Of a stretch of 64,000 nt of DNA, positions 15,226 through 23,994 are shown one piece after another. Every line of letters begins with the position of its first letter. Position 1 is the stretch's first letter. The position numbers were made by a program, and so were the translations under genes. Source of the stretch: Sinomonas susongensis. GTDB taxonomy: Bacteria; Actinomycetota; Actinomycetes; Actinomycetales; Micrococcaceae. The stretch spans positions 211,194-275,193 of the forward strand of contig NZ_SSNH01000004.1 of the NCBI RefSeq assembly GCF_005877005.1, written 5' to 3'. The notes beneath the pieces were generated by a model. The model did no database searches, had not been told where the DNA came from, and saw nothing but the letters and a program-made list of their open reading frames with translations.

Positions 15226-16299
15226 TCACCAGCCGCTGCGCGTCGGTGTATGTCCCTTCCGGGCATCATCGGGCATCGGCATTTCGGCCCGCAGGCCGAG
15301 GAGGCGGATCGGACGGCCAGCTTCTATTCCGGCTGCGAGGTCCATGGCCCGGGCGAGGATTTCGCTCGCGTCGAATGTCTCGGGAATCTTCCTCGCGTGG
15401 GTCTTGGTCAAGAAGGGGGCGTACCGAACCTTGAGGGTCAGCCCGACCACGGGCCGTCCGTCGGCCACAACATCCTCGACGACATGCGCCGTCAGCTCCC
15501 TCACGGCGTCGTTCACCTGGTCCGGCTCGGTGAGGTCGCGCTGGAAGGTGGTCTCGCGGCTGTGCCCGCGGGGGACCCAAGGGGTGTCGTCGACAACACT
15601 GGCTCCCTCCCCGCGTCCGAGCTGCGCGTACCAGGGACCCATCTTGGGGCCGAACTCCGGGACGAGGTCCTGCGGGTCGCACGCAGCGAGCTCGGCGACG
15701 GTGTTGATTCCGAGTTTCGCGAGCCGGCCCGACACCTTGGCTCCGATGCCCCAGAGGTCCTTGGTGGGCCGACTGCCCATGACGTCCAGCCAGTTCGCCG
15801 CCGTGAGACGGAAGACGCCGGCTGGCTTTCCGAAGCCGGTGGCGACCTTGGCCCGGACGAGGGTGTCCCCGATGCCCACACTGCAGTGAAGTTGCGTGCG
15901 CTCCAGGACGGCGGCCTGCAGCTGCCGGGCGTAGGCTTCCGGATCCTCCGTCTGAATGCCGACGAAGGCCTCGTCCCAGCCCAGCACCTGCACGACGGCG
16001 CCGGGTTGCGTGCGCAGGGTACCCATCACCGCTTCGGACGCCTCGAGGTAGGCCTCGTGATCGACAGGCAGGATCACTGCGTCGGGCACTTTCCGGGCCG
16101 CGATGCGGAGCGGCATGCCGGAACCGACGCCGAACGCCCTGGCTTCGTAGGAAGCAGTCGAGACCACCGCTCGCTCCGTCGGGTCGCCCCGGCCGCCGAC
16201 GATGATGGGTTTGCCCGCCAGCTCCGGGCGGCGGAGCACCTCGACCGCCGCGATGAACTGGTCGAGATCGACGTGCAGCACCCACCGGATTGCGCTCAC
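15226..16299 (-). CDS. dinB: DNA polymerase IV (Y-family)
   Basis: Translesion polymerase acting at stalled forks. The catalytic N-terminus is HVDLDQFIAAVEV (first Asp), with the steric-gate and fingers region (VVSTASYEARAFGVGSGMPL) and a palm segment where the usual SxDE catalytic pair appears as GWDEAF. The thumb HhH is LWGIGAKVSGRLAKLGI and the little finger begins near RGHSRETTFQRDL. The protein is 357 aa, the normal size. The GTG at 16299 gives the conserved start (SAIRWVLHVDLDQF). It lies convergent with nothing and divergent from the DHFR-like gene with 86 bases between; no LexA box was identified there. Confidence 0.9.
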   Translation of the reverse strand: MSAIRWVLHVDLDQFIAAVEVLRRPELAGKPIIVGGRGDPTERAVVSTASYEARAFGVGSGMPLRIAARKVPDAVILPVDHEAYLEASEAVMGTLRTQPGAVVQVLGWDEAFVGIQTEDPEAYARQLQAAVLERTQLHCSVGIGDTLVRAKVATGFGKPAGVFRLTAANWLDVMGSRPTKDLWGIGAKVSGRLAKLGINTVAELAACDPQDLVPEFGPKMGPWYAQLGRGEGASVVDDTPWVPRGHSRETTFQRDLTEPDQVNDAVRELTAHVVEDVVADGRPVVGLTLKVRYAPFLTKTHARKIPETFDASEILARAMDLAAGIEAGRPIRLLGLRAEMPMPDDARKGHTPTRSGW

Positions 16300-16384
16300 G
16301 CCATCAGTCTGCCCGAAACATCTCTGGCGGGCATCGACCGTCGAAGCGAAGATGGGAGCGTCACGAGATTCCAGGGACAAGGAC

Positions 16385-16981
16385 ATGACGATGCCGGAAC
16401 TCCTCATCGACTTCATCACCTCGCTCGACGGCTACGCGGCGGCTGAAGGCTGGCCGGGGTGGTGGGGCCTTCAGGGGCCGGAGTATCTGGCGTGGCTCGC
16501 CGACGCCCCAGAAGCCGACTACACCGTCCTCATGGGCGCAACAACGTATCGCGTGATGTCGGGATTCGCGGCTGCGGGTGAGCCGGGCACCGAGCCTCTG
16601 TCGGGCATACCGAAGATCGTCTTCTCGAAAACGTTGAGTGAGCCTCTGGCCTGGGCGAATACGCAACTTGTCAGCCGGGACGCTGTTGAGGCGGTGCGGG
16701 AGATGAAGGCAGGCGAGTCGAAGCCGATGCGCACCATTGGCAGCCTCAGCCTGTGCCGCTCACTCCTGAAGGCCGGCCTCGTGGACCGTTACCGCGTGGT
16801 CGTGTTCCCAGTGATCACGGGGAGTACCGGCCGGGAGCGGATCTACGACGGTTACCCCGACGTTGCGCTCGACATGATCAGCACGCGCACCTTCGACGGA
16901 CGCATCCAGTTGCTCGAATACGTACCGGCCATCTTGCCCGAGCCGCCAGGTGCCGGGAGCGACCAGAGGGGATCTTCGTGA
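16385..16981 (+). CDS. Dihydrofolate-reductase-family protein (RibD C-terminal type, 198 aa)
   Basis: The opening IDFITSLDGYAAAEGWPGWW is the hallmark of the RibD C-terminal/DHFR-like family. It is followed by the MGATTYRVMSGF NADPH-site segment and IGSLSLCRSLLKAGLVDRYR. Such proteins are NAD(P)H-dependent reductases of unknown substrate and not true folate enzymes. The ATG at 16385 follows AAGGAC. Length is normal for the family. Confidence 0.85.
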   Translation: MTMPELLIDFITSLDGYAAAEGWPGWWGLQGPEYLAWLADAPEADYTVLMGATTYRVMSGFAAAGEPGTEPLSGIPKIVFSKTLSEPLAWANTQLVSRDAVEAVREMKAGESKPMRTIGSLSLCRSLLKAGLVDRYRVVVFPVITGSTGRERIYDGYPDVALDMISTRTFDGRIQLLEYVPAILPEPPGAGSDQRGSS

Positions 16982-17011
16982 GCGGTCGTACCGATCGCTA
17001 CGCCGCGACTC

Positions 17012-17419
17012 CTACGCCAGGCTCAGCTGCCAGGACACCCCGAACCGGTCGTTGACCCAACCGAATTTGGTGCTGAACCCGTAGTTCCCCAGGGGCATCA
17101 GCTCGCCGCCTCCCTCGGCCAGAGCCGTATAGAGCTGGTCGATCTCGGCCTCGCTCTCGCACTGCACGAAGAGCGACACGGCCGGTGTGAAGGTGAAGTC
17201 GTGGTGCCCGGGGCTGTCGATGCACATGAACGGCTGGCCGGCGAGCGTGAACGTCGCGTGCTGGATGGTTCCCTCCCTGCCGGGGCCGTCGGCCCCGTAG
17301 CGGCTCATGCTGATGACTTCGGCGCCGTCGAAGAGCGAGCGGTAGAAGTCCATCGCCTCCTCCGCGTTGCCCTCGAACATGAGAAACGTCGTGATCTTCT
17401 GGGGGGCGACGATGTCCAT
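17012..17419 (-). CDS. VOC-family (PhnB/glyoxalase-like) protein (135 aa)
   Basis: KITTFLMFEGNAEEAMDFYR and GTIQHATFTLAGQPFMCIDS are the two beta-alpha-beta halves of a vicinal oxygen chelate fold in the PhnB-like group. HDFTFTPAVSLFVQCESEAE and FGWVNDRFGVSWQL match the family C-terminus. It is often labelled 3-demethylubiquinone methyltransferase-like, but the reaction is unknown. Length is typical. Confidence 0.85.
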   Translation of the reverse strand: MDIVAPQKITTFLMFEGNAEEAMDFYRSLFDGAEVISMSRYGADGPGREGTIQHATFTLAGQPFMCIDSPGHHDFTFTPAVSLFVQCESEAEIDQLYTALAEGGGELMPLGNYGFSTKFGWVNDRFGVSWQLSLA

Positions 17420-17740
17420 TCCGCTTTACCTTCGTCTCGAGGGCAGGCCAAGCCGGGCCGGTCGGCCCGCCGCGGGGAAGCCAGGATCGGGATTGCGACC
17501 CGCGGCTAAAATGGCGGGCAAGCCGGCGCGCCCGGGGCTCTGCCCGATTTTTCGGTCCGAGCGCGCCGACGCACGTCAACCCCCCACGGGCGGCGTGCGT
17601 GGACCACCTTAGCCTTGTATTCTCCCGACCCGCCAGCCTTCGGCGAGCGAGCTTTGACATGTACAAGAGGGGGTCTTCTGCAAGTTCCCTCCAAGCCAGC
17701 TCTCAAGATCGTCGTCTAAAGTCTGGCTGGACCAGTTTTC
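17420..17740. promoter_or_regulatory. Divergent intergenic region with a likely sigma-70-type promoter
   Basis: No gene is seen. TTGACA near 17655 is a good -35 box for the rightward membrane-protein gene, with a less clear -10 in TCTAAAG near 17716. The part next to the VOC gene is GC-rich with GGCCGGTCGGCC-like short inverted repeats. Confidence 0.35.
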
Positions 17741-18532
17741 GTGCGAGAGGCAACAGGCGTGGTGGCGGAGCGAGTGATCTTCCGGAAAGTCCCCGAGGTG
17801 ACGGCCCTCTTCTGGGTCATCAAACTGCTGACGACGGCGCTCGGGGAGGCGACCGCGGACTATCTCGTGAACGACTTCAACCCCTACCTCGCAGTCGTGG
17901 CCTGCACGCTGCTGTTCGTCGGAGCGCTCGCGCTGCAGTTCTGGTTCCGCCGCTACGTCCCGTGGGTCTATTGGCTTGCGATCGTCATGGTCGCCGTCTT
18001 CGGGACGATGGCGGCCGACGTCCTGCACGTCGTGATGGATGTGCCGTACTGGCTCTCCTCGGCGGCCTTCGCCGTCGCGTTGGTTGTGATCTTCTGGGCC
18101 TGGTACCGCGTCGAGGGGACCCTCTCGATCCACAGCATCACCACTACGCGGAGGGAGATCTTCTACTGGGCCGCGGTATCGGCGGCCTTCGCCCTCGGAA
18201 CCGCTGCGGGGGATCTGCTCGCCTATACGGCTCATCTCGGCTTCCTTGCCGCGGGGCTCGTGTTCGCCGTCCTCTTTGTGGCCCCGGGCGTGGCCTGGCG
18301 CGCCGGGATGAACAGCATCGCGGCGTTCTGGGTCTCATACGTCCTGACGCGTCCGCTGGGCGCCTCGTTCGCCGACTGGACCGGGAAGGGACAGGACGCA
18401 GGCGGCCTCGGGTGGGGCGACGGGCCCGTGGCAGCAGTGCTCTTGGTGCTCATCGTCGCGCTCGTGGGCTACCTGCAGGTGCGGCAGAGGAAGGCCGGCG
18501 AGCTCGAGCCGGCGACCGAGGCCGCGCGGTAG
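17741..18532 (+). CDS. Conserved integral membrane protein (COG4705-like, 263 aa)
   Basis: About eight hydrophobic helices. The pattern FWVIKLLTTALGEATADYLV near the start and ALGTAAGDLLAYTAHLGFLA later repeats a motif (T-A-x-G-[DE]) seen in the COG4705 membrane-anchored family; an internal duplication is visible. The function of that family is unknown. The GTG at 17741 follows GAGAGG. The C-terminus is a short charged tail. Confidence 0.8.
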   Translation: MREATGVVAERVIFRKVPEVTALFWVIKLLTTALGEATADYLVNDFNPYLAVVACTLLFVGALALQFWFRRYVPWVYWLAIVMVAVFGTMAADVLHVVMDVPYWLSSAAFAVALVVIFWAWYRVEGTLSIHSITTTRREIFYWAAVSAAFALGTAAGDLLAYTAHLGFLAAGLVFAVLFVAPGVAWRAGMNSIAAFWVSYVLTRPLGASFADWTGKGQDAGGLGWGDGPVAAVLLVLIVALVGYLQVRQRKAGELEPATEAAR

Positions 18533-18569
18533 CTCCGGGGGCCTTGGGCCGCGCGGGAAGTCCGGACGC

Positions 18570-19640
18570 CTAGGAGTACTTCGCCATCCGCGCCTTGACC
18601 TGCGCGACATAGGCCTTGGTGTCGGGGTACATCCCGTACGCCTGGACCCCGTAGAGGCCCTGGTAGTATCCGGCGATCGCGATGTCCTGGCTCGCGGCGT
18701 TCTTGAGGAGCCAGCGGAGCATCGCGACGCCCGCAGTGATGTTGTCGTTCGTGTTCCGCAGGTCGAGGGGGCGCCCGGCGAGACTCGAGAGCCAGCTCGC
18801 GTTGGCAGGCATGATCTGCATGACGCCGATCGCTCCGACGGAGGAGGTCACGTTCTGCCTGAAGCTGGACTCCTGCTCGGCGATGGCGAGCGCGAGTGCG
18901 GTCGGGACCCCCATGCTGCTGGCGGTCTGGCGCACCATGGCCTGGATCTGGGCGACCGTTTCGGTGCCCGACGCGGTGCTGCCACCGCCCTTCGACATGA
19001 GCGTCCCGAGCGGAATGCCGGTCTTCTCCTGCACGCCGTACATGGTCTTCTGGCGCGCCGTGGTGTCGTCCCACATCGACGAGGACCACCCTGGCGGGGC
19101 TGCAGTTGCCGCCTTGACGTTCGACGGCGCGGGAGCGGCGGACGACGTCGGCTGGCCGGCGGCCGCGGGGGCCGAGGCTGCGGGGGCGGTCGACGCCGCG
19201 CGGATCACGATCCGCTGGCCCGGGTAGATGGTCGACGTCGACCCGAGGCCGTTGAGGCTGCGGAGGTCGCTGAGCGGCACGCCGGTCTGCTGGGAGATGC
19301 CCCAGAGCGTGTCGCCGCTCTTGACGGTGTAGGTCTGCGGCGCGGTGACCGCGGGCGCGGGCGCAGCGGCGGGCGCGGCGCTCGGGGCTGCGGGGGTTGC
19401 CGGGGTGCTGCCGATCCGGATGTGCTGCCCGGGGTAGATGATCGAGCTCCAGCCGAGGCCGTTGAGCTGGAAGAGGGTGTTGAGCGGTACCCCGGTACGC
19501 GCCGCGATCCCGCTGAGTGTGTCGCCCGGGCGGACAACGTAGGTGTCCGCGGCGGCAGCTGCCGGGGCCGCGATCGCGGCGGTCAAAGCGGCGGCCGATG
19601 CGGTGACCGAGGCTGCCCTCAGGCGACGTCCCTTGTTCAT
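18570..19640 (-). CDS. LysM-domain lytic transglycosylase (356 aa)
   Basis: A secreted cell-wall hydrolase. The signal peptide is residues 1-30 (LRAASVTASAAALTAAIAAP). Two LysM domains follow (DTYVVRPGDTLSGIAARTGV; QTYTVKSGDTLWGISQQTGV), each ending IYPGQ, separated by Ala/Pro-rich linkers. The C-terminal SLT/transglycosylase domain holds AIAEQESSFRQNVTSSVGAI (catalytic Glu) and GVMQIMPANASW. It cleaves peptidoglycan glycan strands during growth or resuscitation. GGAGAA precedes the ATG. It is convergent with the gene at 17741. Confidence 0.92.
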   Translation of the reverse strand: MNKGRRLRAASVTASAAALTAAIAAPAAAAADTYVVRPGDTLSGIAARTGVPLNTLFQLNGLGWSSIIYPGQHIRIGSTPATPAAPSAAPAAAPAPAVTAPQTYTVKSGDTLWGISQQTGVPLSDLRSLNGLGSTSTIYPGQRIVIRAASTAPAASAPAAAGQPTSSAAPAPSNVKAATAAPPGWSSSMWDDTTARQKTMYGVQEKTGIPLGTLMSKGGGSTASGTETVAQIQAMVRQTASSMGVPTALALAIAEQESSFRQNVTSSVGAIGVMQIMPANASWLSSLAGRPLDLRNTNDNITAGVAMLRWLLKNAASQDIAIAGYYQGLYGVQAYGMYPDTKAYVAQVKARMAKYS

Positions 19641-19783
19641 GCGGCAGTTCTCCTCCCCATCCGACCCCTGTTGGACATATCCAATCACACGTCCAGGCCC
19701 AATCCCGGCATCATTGCAGTATCCTTGCCCAACTCTTGGATGGACCGGGGCTCTTGTCACCGGCTGGAGCAGCCCGGTAATAT

Positions 19784-19797
19784 CTGGTAAGTACCAG
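19784..19797. promoter_or_regulatory. GntR (DasR/NagR-like) operator upstream of PTS genes
   Basis: CTGGTAAGTACCAG is a perfect 6-bp inverted repeat with a 2-base centre, similar to the known DasR element (ACTGGTCTAGACCAGT). It lies 49 bases before the EIIB start. A related site precedes the GntR gene itself. Confidence 0.65.
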
Positions 19798-19845
19798 TTG
19801 TCGTCGAGGATGGCTGGCCGCTAGGACCGCGAGGAGAGGATAGCC

Positions 19846-20076
19846 ATGTCCAAGGCAGAGAAGATCATCGAAGGACTCGGCGGGGCCGACAACATCGTGG
19901 AGATCGAGGCGTGCATCACCCGCCTGCGGACCGAAGTCAAGGATGCCTCGCGCGTCAAGGAGGACGTCCTCAAGGGTGCCGGTGCCCACGGCGTCCTGAA
20001 GGCGGGCACCGCGGTCCAGGTCATCGTCGGACCCGAGGCGGACACGCTCGCCGAGGACATCGAGGACCTCCTGTGA
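19846..20076 (+). CDS. PTS EIIB domain protein (glucose/GlcNAc family, 76 aa)
   Basis: A single EIIB domain of the glucose-glucoside family. The phospho-acceptor Cys23 lies in IEACITRLRTEVKD, the family signature. It takes phosphate from the EIIA encoded next and would pass it to sugar bound by an EIIC permease. No EIIC is present in this window, so the permease must be elsewhere. The stop overlaps the EIIA start (GTGA), so the two are coupled. A DasR-like operator upstream suggests amino-sugar control. Confidence 0.9.
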   Translation: MSKAEKIIEGLGGADNIVEIEACITRLRTEVKDASRVKEDVLKGAGAHGVLKAGTAVQVIVGPEADTLAEDIEDLL

Positions 20077-20552
20077 CAGCGGCCTCCCTCGACGTCGTCT
20101 CGCCGCTCACCGGGCGTGTTGTTCCACTGCAGGACGTCCCCGACCCGGTCTTTGCTGGGCAGATGGTCGGTGCGGGGGCCGGCGTCGAGCCAGCCGCTGA
20201 GCCGTTCGAAGTCGTCGCCCCCGTCGCGGGAAAGCTCGTGAAGCTCCTTCCCCACGCATTCGTCGTCGTCGACGCGGCTGGACGGGGAATCCTCACGCAC
20301 GTCGGGATCGACACCGTGAAGCTCAAGGGGGAGGGGTTCACGCTCCTCGCCGAGAAAGGGGACGAGGTCGAGGCCGGCACCGTCGTCATGCGCGTGGACC
20401 CATCGGCCGCCCTTGCCGCGGGCTATTCGCTCGTGAGCCCCGTCGTCGTCCTCGATTCCAAGCCAGACACGGCGACCGGAGTCCCGGAGGGGCAGATCAA
20501 GGCGGGCGACCGGCTCTTCAGCTGGACGGCCCCTGCTCAGCCGTCGGCTTAG
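20073..20552 (+). CDS. PTS EIIA (glucose family, 159 aa)
   Basis: EIIA-Glc fold. The active-site pair is His61 (LLPHAFVVV) and His76 (GRGILTHVGIDTV), spaced 15 apart as in Crr. Other landmarks are VVSPLTGRVVPLQDVPDPVF and GDEVEAGTVV. It receives phosphate from HPr-P and donates it to the EIIB just upstream. The start is the GTG overlapping the EIIB stop by four bases. It ends four bases into the convergent GntR gene's end. Confidence 0.92.
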   Translation: MTAASLDVVSPLTGRVVPLQDVPDPVFAGQMVGAGAGVEPAAEPFEVVAPVAGKLVKLLPHAFVVVDAAGRGILTHVGIDTVKLKGEGFTLLAEKGDEVEAGTVVMRVDPSAALAAGYSLVSPVVVLDSKPDTATGVPEGQIKAGDRLFSWTAPAQPSA

Positions 20553-21304
20553 AGGTGGACTTCCATCGTGAGGGCGTAGCGGTCCGAGCGGTACCACGAC
20601 CGGGCGTGCTCGATGGCGTGTTCGCCTGAGAAGGAGACCCGGTCGAAGTAGAGGACGGGGTCGCCCATCTCGGCGCCGAGGAGGACTGCGACGTCCGACG
20701 GCGCGCCCTCGGCCTTGACGCTCTGCCTGGCACGATCGACCTGATGGCCGAAGTCGGAGGCGAGGGCGCGGTAGATCGAGCCGGTGAGGTCGATGTCCAG
20801 CAGGCCCTGGGCGAGGGAGGCGTTGTACCAGGCATCGTCGACGCTCACGGGGCGGCCGTCCGCCAAGCGGACCCGGCGGATGTGGTACGCCTGCTCTGAC
20901 CGGTCGAGTCCGAGCGCCTTCGCGGTGGCCGGCGGCGGATACGCCTGCGTTGCCTCGAGCACGATCGTGCTCGGCTTGTGCCCCTGTGCCTCCATCTCCT
21001 GCGTGAACGAGGCCAGGTGGAGAGTGGACTGGACCGTGCCTTCGGAGACGAAGGTGCCCTTGCCGGGCACTCGCACGAGGTGCCCCTCGCTCACGAGCCG
21101 CCCGATCGCCGCGCGGACGGTGATGCGGCTGAGCCCGAACTGTTCCATGAGCGTGCGCTCGCTGGGCACCCGGCCCCCGGGCTCGAGCTCGTCCTTTGCC
21201 ATCCGGAGCAGGATTGCGTGGAGCTGTTCGTGCTTGGGGACTTGGCTGTTCGCGATGGAATCGAGTGCGGCACGCCCCGTCGCGGAGTTGCTGATGGCCA
21301 TCAT
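20549..21304 (-). CDS. GntR-family regulator with UTRA domain (DasR/NagR-like, 251 aa)
   Basis: The N-terminal winged helix is about residues 20-90 (VPSERTLMEQFGLSRITVRA, then GRLVSEGHLVRVPGKGTFVS). The UTRA effector domain follows (YHIRRVRLADGRPVSVDDAW; DPVLYFDRVSFSGEHAIEHA), which in this group binds an amino-sugar phosphate. It is convergent with the EIIB-EIIA pair, and similar operators lie at 19784 and before its own start, so it most likely represses both transcription units. It could be a true DasR orthologue or a paralogue. Confidence 0.88.
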   Translation of the reverse strand: MMAISNSATGRAALDSIANSQVPKHEQLHAILLRMAKDELEPGGRVPSERTLMEQFGLSRITVRAAIGRLVSEGHLVRVPGKGTFVSEGTVQSTLHLASFTQEMEAQGHKPSTIVLEATQAYPPPATAKALGLDRSEQAYHIRRVRLADGRPVSVDDAWYNASLAQGLLDIDLTGSIYRALASDFGHQVDRARQSVKAEGAPSDVAVLLGAEMGDPVLYFDRVSFSGEHAIEHARSWYRSDRYALTMEVHL

Positions 21305-21323
21305 TGCCTTCCTGCCAGCATGC

Positions 21324-21346
21324 TCGGATAGTACCAGTCAATACCA
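21324..21346. promoter_or_regulatory. Second GntR operator (autoregulation)
   Basis: TCGGATAGTACCAG matches the site at 19784 at 11 of 14 positions, and a further half site TACCA follows at 21342. It lies 20-42 bases upstream of the GntR start codon on the minus strand. Confidence 0.5.
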
Positions 21347-21376
21347 TGCGCTACCCGAGAGCCGAGGACGGCGGGC

Positions 21377-22138
21377 TCAGCCTGCCCGGCTCTCCCGGCT
21401 CACCCAGCCCAGATCGTCCGAGATGGCGTGCGTGCACGCCAGGAGGTCGGGCAGCAGCCCGAGCAGACCGGTCTGATCGAGGAGGACGACGGGCACCGAG
21501 CAGGACGCCGCCGCCACGACGCGTCCGGATGCGTCCCGGATGGGGGCAGCGATGCAGTGCACGAACTCCTCGTGCTCCGAGGCGTCGAGGGCCCATCCCT
21601 GGGCGTCCACGCGGTCGAGCTCGGCCAGCAGCGCAGACGGCTCCGTGATGGTCCGCTCCGTGAACCGGGCGTAGTCGAGCGCGGCCACGATGCTCGCGCG
21701 GCGTTCCCGTGGCAGGTCGGCGAGAAGCACCTTGGACACGGCTGCCGCGTGGAGGGCGGCGGTGAGCCCGACGCGCGAGTACATGCGAACGGGATGGCGG
21801 GACTCGAGCTTGTCGATGTACGTGACGTCGGGCCCCTCGAGGGCCGCGAGGTGGACAGTATGGCCGGTCGCCTCGTTGAGGCGGGCGAGGTGGGGATGGG
21901 CGACGGCGCGGAGCCCCCGCTGCTCGAGCGCGAGGGACGAGAGCTCGAACAGCTTCCGGCCCAGGCGGTAGCGCTGCTGCTCGTCGCGCACCACGAACCG
22001 CTTCGCCTCGAGGTCGTGCAGGAGCCGCATGACCGTCGTCTTGTGCACGGTCGCGCGCGATGCGAGCTCGTCGAGGCTCGCCGGACCCGCGGCGAGCTCG
22101 TCGAGAAGGTCGAGGGCCCGGAGGAGGCTCTGGCTCAC
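21377..22138 (-). CDS. IclR-family transcriptional regulator (253 aa)
   Basis: Winged helix at residues 2-70 (SLLRALDLLDELAAGPASLD; RATVHKTTVMRLLHDLE) and an IclR effector domain (ESRHPVRMYSRVGLTAALHA, then AVSKVLLADLP; VAAASCSVPVVLLD). The start is the GTG at 22138 overlapping the kinase stop (GTGA), so it is co-translated with the sugar kinase. KDG-pathway operons are often under IclR control (KdgR), so it probably senses 2-keto-3-deoxygluconate or a related acid. This is inferred from context. Confidence 0.88.
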   Translation of the reverse strand: MSQSLLRALDLLDELAAGPASLDELASRATVHKTTVMRLLHDLEAKRFVVRDEQQRYRLGRKLFELSSLALEQRGLRAVAHPHLARLNEATGHTVHLAALEGPDVTYIDKLESRHPVRMYSRVGLTAALHAAAVSKVLLADLPRERRASIVAALDYARFTERTITEPSALLAELDRVDAQGWALDASEHEEFVHCIAAPIRDASGRVVAAASCSVPVVLLDQTGLLGLLPDLLACTHAISDDLGWVSRESRAG

Positions 22139-23157
22139 GGGAGCCTGGCCTCCACCCGGAAGGCGTCGCCATCGAGCGAGAATCCATGGCGGGAAACAGA
22201 CGCCCCGGCCCACGCCTCGTCCGAGCAGGCGAGGATCCGCCCGAGGGCAGCGGCGTCGGGCAACGGCCCGTGGTCGCCCGGGACGACGAGCGTGCACGCG
22301 GCGGCGACATGGCCGCGCCGCAGGCTCGACTTCTCGTCGAGCCCGAGGACGACGCCGCTCAGGTAGCCGGCGGCGAAGGCGTCGCCGGCGCCCACGGGCT
22401 CGACGACGTCGACCAGGAGTGAGGGGACCTCCTCGCGTTCGCCGCTGCGGCCGAGGGCGATCGCGCTCGTCGCCTCGTTCTTGACGACGACGGTCTGCGG
22501 GTCGGGGAGCAGCGCACGGATCTCCGCCTCGTCACCGGTCCCGAGCGCGTGCTCGGCCTCGTCCTTGCCGACGAGCACAATGTCGGCCTGGTTCGCGAGG
22601 CTGCGCAGCACGCTCCGATCGCGCCCTTCCCACAGCGACGGGCGCCAGTTGACGTCGAAGCTCACCTTGCACCCGCCCCGCGGGCGGCTCAGGACCGCCT
22701 CGAGGAGCGCGAGGGCGTCCTCCGAGAGCGCAGCGGTGATGCCGCTGACGTGCAGGAGCGCGGCCTTGGCGAGGAGCGGCGCAACCTGCGGCGAGTCGAG
22801 CAGGGCCGGGCTCATGGCCGAGGCTGCCGAGCCGCGCCGGTAGTAGAGGACGGATGCGGGGGCGGTCTCGGTCCGGGGGAGCTTGACATAGAGGCCGGTG
22901 GGGCGCGCGCCGTCGATCTCGACTCCTGCGACGTCCACGCCGTGGCCCTTGAGCTCCGAGAGGATCCGGTCGCCGAAGCCGTCCTGCCCGACGCGACTCA
23001 CCCAGTGGGCGTCGAGACCCATGCTTGCGAGCCCCACGGCGACGTTCGACTCGGCGCCGCCGATCCCGACGTGCAGGGTCGCAGCGCCGTCGAGCGTCAC
23101 TCCGGGTTCGGGTGTCAGCATTGCCATGGTCTCGCCCAGGCACACGGCTGTCGGCAT
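22135..23157 (-). CDS. kdgK: PfkB-family 2-keto-3-deoxygluconate kinase (340 aa)
   Basis: Ribokinase/PfkB fold. The N-terminal signature is GGAESNVAVGLASMGLDAHW and the C-terminal signature is VVEPVGAGDAFAAGYLSGV with the catalytic Asp in GAGDAF. The lid region (PTGLYVKLPRTETAPASVLY) resembles KDG kinases. Divergent pairing with KDPG aldolase at 23322 and coupling to an IclR gene support KDG phosphorylation to KDPG in the lower Entner-Doudoroff route. Length is normal. Confidence 0.88.
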   Translation of the reverse strand: MPTAVCLGETMAMLTPEPGVTLDGAATLHVGIGGAESNVAVGLASMGLDAHWVSRVGQDGFGDRILSELKGHGVDVAGVEIDGARPTGLYVKLPRTETAPASVLYYRRGSAASAMSPALLDSPQVAPLLAKAALLHVSGITAALSEDALALLEAVLSRPRGGCKVSFDVNWRPSLWEGRDRSVLRSLANQADIVLVGKDEAEHALGTGDEAEIRALLPDPQTVVVKNEATSAIALGRSGEREEVPSLLVDVVEPVGAGDAFAAGYLSGVVLGLDEKSSLRRGHVAAACTLVVPGDHGPLPDAAALGRILACSDEAWAGASVSRHGFSLDGDAFRVEARLP

Positions 23158-23321
23158 GTGGATTTCAGAGCTCCTCGGGAAAGGGCATGACGCCCCGGAT
23201 GGCCGCCCGGTTGACGGCAGTTTTTCCGCAATGCTAGACAGGGAGGCAGAAAGTATGCAACTGCGATTGCAGAATACGCAACGTACGTAGTGCAGCCCTG
23301 ATGCTCGAGAGGAACTCTTCC

Positions 23322-23990
23322 ATGACCGCCGAAGAACTCATCGCACTGCTCGCCGAGGATCGCACACTCGCCGTCGTCCGGGCCAAAGCGATCCCGGACG
23401 CCGCCGGGCTCGCGGCAGCCCTCGCCTCCGGTGGGGTACGGGCCCTCGAGCTCACGTTCACGACGCCCGACGTCGTCACCCACGTGCGCCGGGTAGCGGA
23501 GACGGCGAGCGAGCACGGTGCTGTGATCGGAGTCGGAACCGTGCTCACCGCGGACCAGGCTCGGGCGGCCATCGACGCAGGCGCCCAGTTCCTCGTCACT
23601 CCCGGCATCCGGCCTGCTGTCGCGCAGGTCGCAGTGGCCGCCGGCATTCCCGTATGCCTTGGCGCCATGACGCCCTCAGAGGTCGCCGAGGCGCTCGACC
23701 TCGGCTCCGACGTCGTCAAGATCTTCCCGGCCCGCCAGGTCGGGCCCGGGTTCCTCAAGGACCTCCAGGGCCCGTACCCAGGGGTCAAGCTCCTGCCGTC
23801 AGGAGGGATCGACGTGTCCAACGCGCGTTCCTACCTCGATGCAGGTGCGCTCGCTGTCTGCTGCGGAACCTCCGTGGTGCCGCCGTCGGCCGTGGAAGCC
23901 GGCGCCTGGGACGACATCGCGTCCCGCGCCGCCGCGTTCACGGCCGCCCTCGGCACGGCGGGCGAGGGGGCACGCACTGCCGCAGGATAG
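23322..23990 (+). CDS. eda: KDPG aldolase (bifunctional 2-keto-4-hydroxyglutarate aldolase, 222 aa)
   Basis: Class I aldolase TIM barrel splitting KDPG to pyruvate and glyceraldehyde 3-phosphate. Landmarks are TLAVVRAKAIPDAAGLAAAL, ALELTFTTPD (catalytic Glu region), GVGTVLTADQA, QFLVTPGI, and DVVKIFPA with the Schiff-base Lys. The phosphate loop is PSGGID. The ATG at 23322 follows AGGAA; an upstream ATG at 23301 has no site. It is divergent from kdgK. Confidence 0.93.
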   Translation: MTAEELIALLAEDRTLAVVRAKAIPDAAGLAAALASGGVRALELTFTTPDVVTHVRRVAETASEHGAVIGVGTVLTADQARAAIDAGAQFLVTPGIRPAVAQVAVAAGIPVCLGAMTPSEVAEALDLGSDVVKIFPARQVGPGFLKDLQGPYPGVKLLPSGGIDVSNARSYLDAGALAVCCGTSVVPPSAVEAGAWDDIASRAAAFTAALGTAGEGARTAAG

Positions 23991-23994
23991 GGGC

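Noticed and set aside
19821..21347. 508-aa minus-strand frame spanning the PTS and GntR genes
   Set aside because: Arg/Pro/Gly-rich shadow with no motif; the true genes overlap it in other frames.
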